DNA of 64,000 nucleotides, from NCBI RefSeq assembly GCF_020709055.1, contig NZ_JAJFCK010000012.1, forward strand, positions 17,503 to 81,502, read 5' to 3'. The position numbers were made by a program, and so were the translations under genes. Shown piece after piece: positions 1-7,811 of this stretch. Numbering within the stretch: the stretch's first letter is position 1; the number at the start of each line of letters is the position of its first letter. This DNA comes from Ruminococcus callidus (GTDB lineage Bacteria > Bacillota > Clostridia > Oscillospirales > Ruminococcaceae). Below the pieces are notes generated by a model. That model was given only the letters and a program-made list of their open reading frames with translations, was not told the DNA's origin and ran no database searches.

Positions 1-1724
1 ATTCCGGGAAGACCAGCATCGGCTATCTGGAGCAGATGGGCGGGTTGAATCGGGAGAGTACCGTCTGGGAGGAAATGCGAAGCGTGTTCCAGCCGCTCCT
101 GGATACGCAGGAGAAAATGCACGCCCTGGAGGAACAGATGCAGTCCGGCGACCTCTCGGTCTCCGAGGAATACCACCGGCTGCAAACGTGGTTCGAGGCG
201 AACGACGGCTACCAGATCGACGTGAAGATTTGCACGGTACTGAACGGTATGGGATTCGGACGGGAAAACGACTCCCGCATCATCTCCGGCTTCAGCGGCG
301 GTGAGAAAACACGGCTTGCCATCGCACGGCTGCTGCTGGAAGAACCGAACCTGCTGATTCTGGACGAGCCTACCAACCACCTGGACTTCAAGACGGTGAT
401 GTGGCTGGAGGATTACCTGAAAGACTATAAGGGCGCACTGCTGCTGGTCTCCCACGACCGCTATTTCTTAGACCGCCTCTGCACCAGCATTTGCGAGATC
501 GAGCAGGGAACACTGACGCAGTACAAGGGAAATTACACAACGTTTACCCAGCTCAAAGAGGCGGCTGTGGCACGCCAGTGGAAAGAATACGAGATGCAGC
601 AGAAAGAGATCGCTAAGCTGGAGGACTACGTGGCACGAAACCTGACACGTGCCTCTACGGCGAAGAGCGCCCAGAGCCGTGTGAAACAGCTGGAGAAGAT
701 GGAGCGCATTCCCAAACCGCTGCGTGCGCAGAAACAGGCGAAAGTGCGGTTTACCTATGAAATCGACCCGCCAGTGGAACTGCTGAAGGTGCAGGATGTT
801 GACATCTCTGTGGGAAGCGGTGCGGAGCGCAAGACGCTGCTGCCCTCCCTGTCCTTTGAGGTGCGCCGTGGGGAAAAGTGGGGCATCGTGGGGGACAACG
901 GCATCGGAAAATCCACGCTGCTGCGTATCTTGCAGGGCATGCTGCCCCATCAGGGGAAGATTCGCTGGACCAGCAATGTGAAGCTGTCTTACTTCGAACA
1001 GGAGAGCACCAACCTGCATCCGGCAAAGACGGTGATGCAGGAGATTCACGACCGTGTGCCGTCCTGGACAGATCTGGAAGTGCGGAGCTTGCTGGGACAG
1101 GTGCGTCTCACAGGGGAGAACGTGTTCAAACCTATTGGAGTTCTGAGCGGCGGCGAGCGTGCAAAGGTTTGCTTTGCGGTGATGATGCTGGAACACGGCA
1201 ATGTCCTGATTCTGGACGAGCCCACCAACCACTTGGACATCGCTATGAAAGAGGTTATTGAGGAGGCAATGGCGGAGTTCCCCGGAACGATTCTGTTTGT
1301 GTCCCATGACCGGTATCTGCTGGATCACGTGGCAGATCATATCCTCTCCCTGACGGCGGACGGCGCTGCCGCTTACACAGGCGGTTTTTCAGCGTGGCTG
1401 GAGGCGCAGCAGAAGCAGGAACAGGCGGCGGAGGAATCGGCTGCACAGGCTGCGGAGAAACAACCCAAGGGTGAGAAGCCGGCGTATCGCTCCAAGAAGC
1501 AGCGTTCCCAGCAGGCAAAGCTGCGTGCCGACCTGCGCAGTCTGGAACAGAGTCTGGATGTGATGCAGGAGGAACTGGATCAGCTGACGGCGGAGATCTC
1601 GGACGAGGCGGTTTGCAGCGACTACCAGCTGATGCAGGAGAAGTGCGCACGGATGGAAGAGCTGCGGGTGAGCATGGACGAAACCATGGAAAAAATGATT
1701 GCCCTGGAGGAAGAGCTGGGCTGA
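1..1724 (+). CDS. ABC-F family ATPase, 5' end outside the window
   Basis: Soluble ABC-F protein without membrane segments; the family acts on the ribosome (translation factors or antibiotic protection). The reading frame is open from base 3, so the true start and first Walker A lie upstream. Visible: first signature SGGEKTR (about 296-316) with LILDEPTNHLD and SHDRYFLD, an inter-domain linker rich in charged residues (about 580-740), second Walker A GDNGIGKST (about 895-921), second signature SGGERAK with LILDEPTNHLD, and a C-terminal charged coiled-coil tail (1420-1720). At least 573 residues are present, so most of a normal 630-650 residue ABC-F is here. The exact subfamily cannot be told without the N-terminus. 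No clear hairpin terminator follows it. Confidence 0.93.
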   Translation, partial: SGKTSIGYLEQMGGLNRESTVWEEMRSVFQPLLDTQEKMHALEEQMQSGDLSVSEEYHRLQTWFEANDGYQIDVKICTVLNGMGFGRENDSRIISGFSGGEKTRLAIARLLLEEPNLLILDEPTNHLDFKTVMWLEDYLKDYKGALLLVSHDRYFLDRLCTSICEIEQGTLTQYKGNYTTFTQLKEAAVARQWKEYEMQQKEIAKLEDYVARNLTRASTAKSAQSRVKQLEKMERIPKPLRAQKQAKVRFTYEIDPPVELLKVQDVDISVGSGAERKTLLPSLSFEVRRGEKWGIVGDNGIGKSTLLRILQGMLPHQGKIRWTSNVKLSYFEQESTNLHPAKTVMQEIHDRVPSWTDLEVRSLLGQVRLTGENVFKPIGVLSGGERAKVCFAVMMLEHGNVLILDEPTNHLDIAMKEVIEEAMAEFPGTILFVSHDRYLLDHVADHILSLTADGAAAYTGGFSAWLEAQQKQEQAAEESAAQAAEKQPKGEKPAYRSKKQRSQQAKLRADLRSLEQSLDVMQEELDQLTAEISDEAVCSDYQLMQEKCARMEELRVSMDETMEKMIALEEELG

Positions 1725-1917
1725 TTTTCCCGGCAGCAGGACGTAACCGGCAGGTGCGGTTTTGTGCAAATCCCATCGGGGAAGATTGCGTCGAAAAGAT
1801 CGAAAAATTGAAAAAAAGCGGAGAAATTTGTTGAATTTCAGAGAAAATATCTGTGAATTCTGTGAAAATGCATGAAGTCAGCAATTTTATTTGGTTTAGA
1901 TTTGTTTAAAACGTGTA

Positions 1918-1946
1918 TTGCATCCGGTTTTAAAATCAGGTATCAT
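1918..1946 (+). promoter_or_regulatory. Vegetative promoter of the 2009-2752 lipoprotein
   Basis: TTGCAT (1918-1923), 17-nt spacer, TATCAT (1941-1946). It lies about 60 nt before the start codon. Confidence 0.55.
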
Positions 1947-2008
1947 AAGATTGTGTATTTGCACGGTTTGATTCTATCGAAATGAAAATAGGAAATGAGG
2001 AAAAAATT

Positions 2009-2752
2009 ATGATGAAGACAAAAAAGCTTCTGGCTTTCCTTCTGGCTTCTGCTATGATGTGCACTGCATTCACAGCATGCGGAGATAAGGAGGATTCCAG
2101 CAAGGAAGAATCAAGCGCAGCTGAAACCACCGCAGAGGAGTCCAGCGAGGAAGAAACCAGCGCTGCTGACGAAAGCTCTGTTGCAGGCGAACAGGTACAG
2201 ACCGGCAGCTTCGAAGAGCCGGTTGCCGCTGAGTCCGGCGATGCATATCTGGCAATGGTTGACGGTGAGTGGTACGTACAGTACTGGGGCACAGATGAAG
2301 ACCTGCTGACCTATGATGCAGGTGTTGTTCCGATCACTGGCGACGGCGAATATACCGTTAGCGTAAACGGCGCAACCGCTGGTCTGATGTATGATGTTAC
2401 CGGTGATGCAAACGGCGATTACACACCGTCTGGCATGTCCTTCATGGCTGTCATGGTCAAGGACGGTACCACACTGTATCCGAACATGGCAATCGAGATC
2501 ACCAGCATCAAGATGAACGGGGAAGAAGTTCCCATGACCAAGAAGAACTACACCTCTTCGGATGACGGTGTAGAGATGCGTACAAACATCTATAACGAGT
2601 GGGTAAACGAGCTGCCGGAAGATGCACACGATGCAAACGGCGCAGTTACCGATGCTTCCGCTTATTCTGCACAGATCGTGGATAAGGACGCTTTCAACAG
2701 CGGCTGGACTTCCGTCGAGGTTACCTTCAACGTAACCGGTACTGGCAAGTAA
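2009..2752 (+). CDS. Secreted lipoprotein of unknown function
   Basis: Predicted surface lipoprotein of 247 residues. I chose the ATG at 2009 rather than the in-frame ATG at 1982 because a purine-rich SD-like stretch lies just before 2009 and the protein then begins with a short basic N-terminus, a hydrophobic stretch and the lipobox FTAC. After the cysteine comes a Ser/Glu-rich linker (roughly residues 27-70), then a domain of about 170 residues with many Gly/Thr/Val beta-strand segments and two conspicuous aromatics (EWYVQYWG). The layout suggests an extracellular beta-sandwich, possibly ligand binding, but I recognise no family. It has its own promoter and terminator, so it is monocistronic. 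Confidence 0.85.
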   Translation: MMKTKKLLAFLLASAMMCTAFTACGDKEDSSKEESSAAETTAEESSEEETSAADESSVAGEQVQTGSFEEPVAAESGDAYLAMVDGEWYVQYWGTDEDLLTYDAGVVPITGDGEYTVSVNGATAGLMYDVTGDANGDYTPSGMSFMAVMVKDGTTLYPNMAIEITSIKMNGEEVPMTKKNYTSSDDGVEMRTNIYNEWVNELPEDAHDANGAVTDASAYSAQIVDKDAFNSGWTSVEVTFNVTGTGK

Positions 2753-2774
2753 GCAATACACCCCAATCAAAAAC

Positions 2775-2808
2775 GAGGGTCGTCCGCAGGCTGCGGGCGG
2801 CTCTTTTT
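2775..2808 (+). terminator. Rho-independent terminator after the lipoprotein
   Basis: GC-rich hairpin (TCGTCCGCA paired with TGCGGGCGG, with GAG/CTC at the base) followed by TTTTT. Confidence 0.8.
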
Positions 2809-2918
2809 CAGCAAATTAAAATGTTAACTTTTCGTAAACGATAAACCAAAACTGAAAAAACGACGCAATTACGTGGATTTTCCGATTTTTGATAACAAAA
2901 ATTTTTTTGAAAAAAGTC

Positions 2919-2947
2919 TTGACAAATCGCCGGAGATGGTGTATAAT
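2919..2947 (+). promoter_or_regulatory. Promoter of the tRNA operon
   Basis: Perfect consensus TTGACA (2919-2924), 17-nt spacer, TATAAT (2942-2947). The first tRNA begins 40 nt downstream, which fits a strong stable-RNA promoter. Confidence 0.85.
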
Positions 2948-2987
2948 ATTACTTGTCGCCACGGAAAAAACGACGACGAAAAATGAT

Positions 2988-3063
2988 GGAAGCTTAGCTC
3001 AGCTGGGAGAGCATCTGCCTTACAAGCAGAGGGTCATAGGTTCGAGCCCTATAGTTTCCACCA
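2988..3063 (+). tRNA. tRNA-Val (anticodon TAC)
   Basis: Cloverleaf with acceptor GGAAGCT/AGTTTCC, anticodon stem TCTGC/GCAGA and loop CTTACAA, T-loop GGTTCGAGCC, discriminator A at 3060. The CCA (3061-3063) is encoded in the DNA. Confidence 0.97.
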
Positions 3064-3065
3064 CT

Positions 3066-3142
3066 GGTCTGGTAGTTCAGTTGGTTAGAACGCTGCCCTG
3101 TCACGGCAGAGGTCGTGGGTTCGAATCCCATCCAGATCGCCA
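3066..3142 (+). tRNA. tRNA-Asp (anticodon GTC)
   Basis: Acceptor GGTCTGG/CCAGATC, anticodon stem CTGCC/GGCAG with loop CTGTCAC, T-loop GGTTCGAATCC, discriminator G at 3139, encoded CCA 3140-3142. It starts two nucleotides after the previous CCA. Confidence 0.97.
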
Positions 3143-3165
3143 GTGTACTTTGCAAAAAGTACACT
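3142..3165 (+). other. Nine-base-pair hairpin between tRNA-Asp and tRNA-Gly
   Basis: AGTGTACTT and AAGTACACT pair perfectly around a 6-nt loop. It starts at the last base of the tRNA-Asp CCA and is not followed by a T-run. A processing signal or RNA-stabilising stem is more likely than a terminator. Confidence 0.6.
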
Positions 3166-3168
3166 TAT

Positions 3169-3244
3169 GCGGATTTAGCTCATCTGGTAGAGCGCCACCT
3201 TGCCAAGGTGGAGGTAGCGAGTTCGAGCCTCGTAATCCGCTCCA
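3169..3244 (+). tRNA. tRNA-Gly (anticodon GCC)
   Basis: Acceptor GCGGATT/AATCCGC, anticodon stem CCACC/GGTGG with loop TTGCCAA, T-loop AGTTCGAGCC, discriminator T at 3241, encoded CCA 3242-3244. Confidence 0.97.
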
Positions 3245-3247
3245 AAT

Positions 3248-3322
3248 GGCGCTATAGCCAAGTGGTAAGGCAAGGGTCTGCAACACCCTGATTCTCCAGT
3301 TCAAATCTGGATGGCGCCTCCA
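3248..3322 (+). tRNA. tRNA-Cys (anticodon GCA)
   Basis: Acceptor GGCGCTA/TGGCGCC (one G-T pair), anticodon stem AGGGT/ACCCT with loop CTGCAAC, T-loop AGTTCAAATCT, discriminator T at 3319, encoded CCA 3320-3322. Last tRNA of the operon. Confidence 0.97.
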
Positions 3323-3330
3323 AACGGATT

Positions 3331-3357
3331 GAGAACGCATTGGCGTTCTCTTTTTTT
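3331..3357 (+). terminator. Terminator of the tRNA operon
   Basis: GAGAACGC and GCGTTCTC pair around ATTG, followed by seven T. Confidence 0.92.
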
Positions 3358-3381
3358 ATAGGAAAAATTCAACATGTGTCG

Positions 3382-3434
3382 GAGCCTATCCCGCATCTGG
3401 GCGTATGCAGCAAGATGCGGAGTGGGCTCTTTTT
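3382..3434 (+). terminator. Second terminator-like hairpin, directly before the PIN/NYN gene
   Basis: GAGCC...GGCTC encloses CCGCATCT...AGATGCGG with a 14-nt apical loop, followed by TTTTT. The T-run ends only a few bases before the Shine-Dalgarno AGGAGG (3438-3443) of the next gene. It may be a backup terminator for the tRNA operon or an attenuator in the leader of the downstream gene. I saw no convincing separate promoter between it and the gene. Confidence 0.65.
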
Positions 3435-3448
3435 ATAGGAGGACGAAA

Positions 3449-4186
3449 ATGGCGATTTATCTGGTGGATTATGAGAACGTATATATCGAGGGCCTGGACG
3501 GATTGGAATCTCTCACAAAGTCGGACGAAGTGGTGATCTTCTACACGCAGAACCGCTGCGGACTGACTTTCGAACTGCACCGCCGGCTGATTACCTGTCA
3601 GGCATCGGTGCGCCTGATGGAGGTAACAGCGCTTTCCACACGGAAGAACACCGTGAAAAACGCACTGGATTTGCAGCTTTCTATGTACATTGGCTATCTG
3701 ATCGGCAGACGGCCGCAGGTTCCGCTGTACATCATCAGCAAGGACACGGATTTTGACCTGGATTTGACGTTCTTTGTCCAGTATTTGCAGAACAGCAATT
3801 CCACGCTGGAGATCTGCTCTACCATTGAGAATGCGCTGAACGGCGTGGCATCCCTGCAGCCCAGCCAGATTCTGGAGGCAGCAGAGGAGGAAACAGCGGA
3901 GGCACCGAAAGAACGGAAGACTGCTGTCAAAAAGAACACGGCGCTGACGTTTCCGAAGAAGCTGAAAAAGCATGTGGCAGAGATTCTGGATACGGAGGAC
4001 GAGAAGCTGATTCATCGGGTGTGTGCGATTCTGATGGCTGCGGACAACCTCTTGACGCTAAATAATCTCCTGGCACGCTATTACCACGATGGGCAGCAGG
4101 TGAAAGAGATCTACCATAAGCTGAAGCCGTCGTTCGAAGCACTGCGGGATGCGGCAGTTTCCGGCGAGGAGAACACAGCATCATAA
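3449..4186 (+). CDS. PIN/NYN-like putative RNA-acting nuclease
   Basis: Protein of 245 residues, cytosolic. The ATG at 3449 is preceded by AGGAGG at normal distance, so the longer upstream extension is not used. The N-terminus YLVDYENV (D7, E9, N10) and the later SKDTDFD (about residues 96-102) are the acidic motifs of the PIN-like/NYN fold, which binds a divalent metal and cleaves RNA in characterised members. The C-terminal 90 residues are charged and may bind nucleic acid or a partner. Such proteins are common and uncharacterised in Clostridia. The function is inferred from the motifs only. It stands alone between a leader hairpin and a convergent terminator. Confidence 0.75.
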   Translation: MAIYLVDYENVYIEGLDGLESLTKSDEVVIFYTQNRCGLTFELHRRLITCQASVRLMEVTALSTRKNTVKNALDLQLSMYIGYLIGRRPQVPLYIISKDTDFDLDLTFFVQYLQNSNSTLEICSTIENALNGVASLQPSQILEAAEEETAEAPKERKTAVKKNTALTFPKKLKKHVAEILDTEDEKLIHRVCAILMAADNLLTLNNLLARYYHDGQQVKEIYHKLKPSFEALRDAAVSGEENTAS

Positions 4187-4207
4187 AAATGAGAGGATCA
4201 CACAAAA

Positions 4208-4247
4208 AACCGCTCTCCGGTGTTCCGGAGGGCGGTTCTCATTTTTT
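4208..4247. terminator. Bidirectional terminator between convergent genes
   Basis: AACCGC-T-CTCCGG and CCGGAG-G-GCGGTT pair around TGTT, with a T-run downstream on plus and an A-run on the other side serving the minus-strand gene. Confidence 0.88.
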
Positions 4248-4263
4248 GGGAATTTCTTGCGGC

Positions 4264-5460
4264 TTACGCTTCAGCGGTATAGAACGGAGCCTTGCCTTCG
4301 CTTGCCTTCTTGCCCATGGGCGACTGCAGCGGTGCGATGGTGCACGGTGCAAACTTGCCGGCGATGGTTGCGGTAGCGTCAGCGATGGGTTTGACATCTT
4401 CCTGTGCGGTAACGGTCAGATCCAGAATGATCAGATGACCGTCCTTGCCGTTGACGTTGATGCCTGCCAGATAAGCGGCCTTGATGCTGGGAATCTCTGC
4501 GAACTTTTCTTTCAGCTCGTTCAGCATGTCCATGGGGATATTTTTCAGATCCTGAAGCACCAGACGGGGCTGGAGGCTGAGCACCTGATCCTTGTTGAAG
4601 GTGATGCCCAGTGTGAAAGGGTCGATGACGATGCCCACAGCGCTGTTGTTCGGGTCGGACATCATTGCGCTGTAGTTGGCGAGCGTCATGGGAACTGCCT
4701 GACAGGACGGGCCTGTGCTCCACTTCTGCAGCTCTGGCAGACTGGTGAACAGCGGGAGCCATTTCTGGTCGTCACGGTTCAGCATAATGAATTCTGCCTT
4801 CGCAGTCACCTGATCGCCGGGCTTGATTTCGTTGGGGATCTCCTGCATCATTGCCGGTGCAATGAAGCGGGCCTTGCGAATGGCGTTGAACAGGGCAGCT
4901 TGTGCCTCCTGCGACTTTTCCTCACGAACGTGGGCAGCTGCGATGATCAGATCCGAGTTCGTGATCTTCTCGGCGCCGAACAGAGCGGTGATGACGTGTT
5001 CCGGATGATTTTCTGCCGGAATCTCCACGCCCTTCATCTCAGCCATCTTCTCCCGCTGTACCACGATGTTGGCTTCAGCCGGATTGATCACGATGCCCTT
5101 GATGCCGTTGTTCTTTCGCAGCAGCAGGTCGCTGTACTGCTCAAATGTGATAACGGTAGTCTCGGCATCCGCATCGTCCTTCCACTTCAGGAATTCCAGC
5201 CAGTCCGTGAATGCCGGAAACAGCTTGGTGCCGGCCTTGTTGGAAACGGCGAGCAGGGAGGCTTCCACCTGACGATTTCCGTTTTCGTCGGGGGTCACTT
5301 CGTCCAGATTGGTGCGAAGAGAGATCGGTGCGATGAAGGAAGCGTTTTTCAGTGCCTCCAGCATTGCAGCCTCGGTTTGCTTGTTCTGATTTTGTTTAAA
5401 ATCTGCCATTGCGGCAACCAGCTCAGGGTTTTTGATTTTGGGTTTCTGCAATTGTGCCAA
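4264..5460 (-). CDS. SseB-family protein with duplicated N-terminal domain
   Basis: Protein of 398 residues with two tandem SseB N-terminal-type domains (about residues 10-130 and 155-285) and an SseB C-terminal domain (about 295-375). The two copies share the pattern 'F(I/L)AP', 'LFPAFTDWLEF' / 'LFTSLPELQKW', 'TFEQYSDLL' / 'TLANYSAMM' and 'G(I/V)VI(N/D)P'. E. coli SseB, a protein of unclear biochemistry named for serine sensitivity, has one N-domain. Start taken as TTG at 5460: GAGGTG lies 7 nt upstream and no better in-frame ATG is available. Monocistronic, with its own promoter and a shared terminator. Confidence 0.85.
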   Translation of the reverse strand: MAQLQKPKIKNPELVAAMADFKQNQNKQTEAAMLEALKNASFIAPISLRTNLDEVTPDENGNRQVEASLLAVSNKAGTKLFPAFTDWLEFLKWKDDADAETTVITFEQYSDLLLRKNNGIKGIVINPAEANIVVQREKMAEMKGVEIPAENHPEHVITALFGAEKITNSDLIIAAAHVREEKSQEAQAALFNAIRKARFIAPAMMQEIPNEIKPGDQVTAKAEFIMLNRDDQKWLPLFTSLPELQKWSTGPSCQAVPMTLANYSAMMSDPNNSAVGIVIDPFTLGITFNKDQVLSLQPRLVLQDLKNIPMDMLNELKEKFAEIPSIKAAYLAGINVNGKDGHLIILDLTVTAQEDVKPIADATATIAGKFAPCTIAPLQSPMGKKASEGKAPFYTAEA

Positions 5461-5546
5461 TTTGGTTCACCTCATCCAAAGATTATCGCCCGAAATGTGG
5501 CTGCGAGCGTTGGACTTGCCGCGCAGGTATTTACAGGGATACTCTA

Positions 5547-5575
5547 AGTATAGCATACCTTTTGCAAAAAAGCAA
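5547..5575 (-). promoter_or_regulatory. Promoter of the SseB-like gene
   Basis: Reading on the minus strand: TTGCTT (5575-5570), 17-nt spacer, TATACT (5552-5547). Confidence 0.55.
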
Positions 5576-5653
5576 GGGAATTTCCACAAAAAATACGAAG
5601 GTGTCGGAAATTGCTTTCACAAGTTGCCGAAAAAGCGGAGTTTTTCGGGAAAA

Positions 5654-5692
5654 ATGAAAAACCAGAAGCTGCAAACTTTGCAAACCTCTGGC
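5654..5692 (-). terminator. Probable terminator of rpmB
   Basis: On the minus strand CCAGAGG and CTTCTGG pair around a partly self-complementary loop and are followed by TTTTTC and a second T-rich stretch. Confidence 0.55.
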
Positions 5693-5727
5693 GATTTTTC
5701 ATCTTCAATTTGGGGAAGAAGCGAGCC

Positions 5728-5913
5728 TTACGCGCGTTCTACTTTGCCGGAGCGCAGGCATCTGGAGCAAACGTATACATGACAGGGAGCTCCTTTTACA
5801 ATCGCTTTCACACGCTTTACGTTCGGCTTCCATGTTCTGTTCGAGCGTCTGTGGGAGTGGGAAACCTTGATTCCGAAAGTAACACCCTTTCCGCAAAATT
5901 CACATTTAGCCAT
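5728..5913 (-). CDS. rpmB: 50S ribosomal protein L28
   Basis: Basic 61-residue protein of the large ribosomal subunit. The N-terminus MAKCEFCGKG and the downstream CSRCLRSGK give a Cys4 pair arrangement seen in zinc-containing L28 forms (C4, C7 and the CxxC near the end). The motif HSHRRSNRTWKPN is typical of L28. AAGGAGGT lies 9 nt upstream of the ATG. It is transcribed alone from a clear promoter, as is common for rpmB in Firmicutes. Confidence 0.97.
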   Translation of the reverse strand: MAKCEFCGKGVTFGIKVSHSHRRSNRTWKPNVKRVKAIVKGAPCHVYVCSRCLRSGKVERA

Positions 5914-5987
5914 TCTATCTGCACCTCCTTACGAACATGTTTGCATGTCAAACCACTCGATAGAATGGCTTGAAAACTAACATATCT

Positions 5988-6016
5988 ATTTTATCAGATT
6001 TTCAAAAAAAATGCAA
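5988..6016 (-). promoter_or_regulatory. Promoter of rpmB
   Basis: Minus strand TTGCAT (6016-6011), 17-nt spacer, TAAAAT (5993-5988), about 75 nt before the start codon. Confidence 0.65.
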
Positions 6017-6232
6017 GCGTTTTGTTGGAATCTTTTCAATATTTTTTTATTGCACCGGTTTTCTTTTGAAATCAATGCGCAGATACTGATTTTTCGAAAA
6101 ATCAGACGAAAAAGATTGAAAAAACAAGATTCCGGATTCGGCGCAGACCGCTGCCGCAGCCGGAAAAATCGGATTTTTTGTTCCTGCGCCACGGGCACTC
6201 TGCGGATTTTTTGCCAATCGGGGAAAATAGAC

Positions 6233-6261
6233 TTGAAATTCAGCAGAGAATCATGTATAAT
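6233..6261 (+). promoter_or_regulatory. Promoter of the protease-scpAB operon
   Basis: TTGAAA (6233-6238), 17-nt spacer, TATAAT (6256-6261), about 110 nt before the protease start. Confidence 0.7.
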
Positions 6262-6369
6262 AGAAAAGAGTATCGTGTACAACATCCGCCTTTTGTTTTT
6301 GGACGGGTGTGTTTTTCAAAAAACGGAAACTGCCGCCTGAAAAACAGGCGCTGCGAAGGGAGTCTGCAC

Positions 6370-7050
6370 ATGGGTATTTTCAGCTCATTATTTCATTTGA
6401 ATCGGTATATGCTTTTGGCACGGGTGGTGATCATCCTGCTGATCCTGCCGCTGCACGAGTTTGCGCACGGCTGGATGGCTCGCCGGTTCGGCGATGACAC
6501 AGCAGAGGCAAACGGTCGGCTGACCCTGAATCCGCTGATGCATCTGGATCCGCTTGGTTCTGTGCTCCTGCTGTTCACCGGCTTCGGCTGGGCAAAGCCG
6601 GTTCCCATCAATCCAGCACGGATGAACAATCCCCGAAAGGGCATCATCTGGACATCCCTTGCCGGCCCGTTTTCCAACCTGCTGGCAGCACTGCTGGGCG
6701 TGATTCTACTGCAGGTGGAGTTCCCGTTTTATGCGGCGAACGCCGGCAGCGCCGTCCTGCTTGCCATCCACTACTTCCTGTCTGGATTTGTCACGGTCAA
6801 CATCAGTCTGGCAGTGTTCAACCTGATTCCGATTCCGCCGCTAGACGGTTCCAAGGTGCTCATGATGCTGCTGCCCTACCGGCAGTCCTACTGGATGCAG
6901 CAGCACCAGCAGGTGCTTTCTATTGTGCTCTGGGTTCTGATTCTGATCGGCGCACTGAGCACACCGCTGAACTACCTGTGCAGCTGGATCGTGCAGTTCT
7001 TTCTCTGGGCGACCAACTGGATTGGCACGCTGGTTCAGATGCTGATGTGA
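6370..7050 (+). CDS. Site-2 protease family (M50) integral membrane metalloprotease
   Basis: Protein of 226 residues with at least four hydrophobic segments. The zinc motif HEFAH (residues 29-33) sits in the first membrane helix and the third-ligand motif NLIPIPPLDGSKV (about 150-162) follows, as in the short, PDZ-less M50 group close to B. subtilis YwhC. The family cleaves peptide bonds within the membrane; the substrate is unknown. Start at ATG 6370 after AGGGAG; upstream in-frame codons have no SD. It is the first gene of an operon, 3 nt before scpA, a linkage common in Clostridia. Confidence 0.9.
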   Translation: MGIFSSLFHLNRYMLLARVVIILLILPLHEFAHGWMARRFGDDTAEANGRLTLNPLMHLDPLGSVLLLFTGFGWAKPVPINPARMNNPRKGIIWTSLAGPFSNLLAALLGVILLQVEFPFYAANAGSAVLLAIHYFLSGFVTVNISLAVFNLIPIPPLDGSKVLMMLLPYRQSYWMQQHQQVLSIVLWVLILIGALSTPLNYLCSWIVQFFLWATNWIGTLVQMLM

Positions 7051-7053
7051 TCC

Positions 7054-7788
7054 ATGGAGAAAATTTCGTTTCAGCTGGAGGTCTTTGAGGGGCCTTTGGA
7101 CTTGCTGCTCAGTCTGATCTCCAAGCACAAGCTGAATATCTATGACATTGAGATCTCCCGCTTGCTGGAGCAGTATCTGGCGTATCTCGACCAGTGCCGG
7201 GAACAGGATCTGGAGCTTGCCGGCGAATTTCTGGAGATGGCGGCACGGCTCATCTATATTAAGACGGCAGCCCTTTTGCCGCGGCCGGAGGAAGCGCATC
7301 GGGAAAAACAGGCGCTGCAGGGGGCACTGATCGAGTACGCTCTGTGCAAACAGGCGGCGCAGGCACTGGCGGGACGGTTTATCGGCAACCAGATTTTCGT
7401 GCGCCGGCCCATGCCGGTCTCGGTCTCTCCGGCGTATGCTCTGCACCACGATGTCGCTGTGCTGCGGGAGGCGTGGGATCAGATGGGGCAGAAGCGGTTT
7501 TCCCCGCCGGATACCGCACGGGAACGCTTACAGTCTGTGGTGAGCCAGCCTGTGGTTTCTGTGATGTCCAAGGTGGTCTATGTCATGCGGAAGGTCTATC
7601 ACAATGAGCACGTCTATCTTGGCGCACTGTATGCCGATGTGCGGGAGCGTTCCGCACGGGTGGCGCTGTTTCTGGCGGTGCTGGAACTGACCAAACACGG
7701 CAGGATCGGCATCAGCGAGGACAGCACTTATCTTTACCGGCGGACGGACGGCAGGAAAAAATCACGCCGTATGGAAACGGCGGAATAA
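7054..7788 (+). CDS. scpA: Segregation and condensation protein A
   Basis: Kleisin subunit (244 residues) of the SMC-ScpA-ScpB condensin that organises and segregates the chromosome. The N-terminus carries the family signature FEGPLDLLLSLI and later LAGEFLEMAARLIYIK. The C-terminus VALFLAVLELTKHGRI is the winged-helix part that contacts the SMC head. It starts 3 nt after the protease stop and precedes scpB, so the three are probably co-transcribed. Confidence 0.96.
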   Translation: MEKISFQLEVFEGPLDLLLSLISKHKLNIYDIEISRLLEQYLAYLDQCREQDLELAGEFLEMAARLIYIKTAALLPRPEEAHREKQALQGALIEYALCKQAAQALAGRFIGNQIFVRRPMPVSVSPAYALHHDVAVLREAWDQMGQKRFSPPDTARERLQSVVSQPVVSVMSKVVYVMRKVYHNEHVYLGALYADVRERSARVALFLAVLELTKHGRIGISEDSTYLYRRTDGRKKSRRMETAE

Positions 7789-7811
7789 TTCAAGAAATGC
7801 AGGAAATGATA

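Noticed and set aside
2889..3257. 122-residue plus-strand frame across the tRNA genes
   Set aside because: It is made of translated tRNA-Val, tRNA-Asp and tRNA-Gly sequence; no SD and no protein character.
4189..5547. 452-residue plus-strand frame opposite the SseB-like gene
   Set aside because: Shadow frame; the minus strand has the SD, the domains and a promoter.
6120..6195. GC-rich inverted repeat between rpmB and the protease gene
   Set aside because: TCCGG/CCGGA and CGGC/GCCG pair only imperfectly and the T-run is displaced; it is not near a gene end on either strand.
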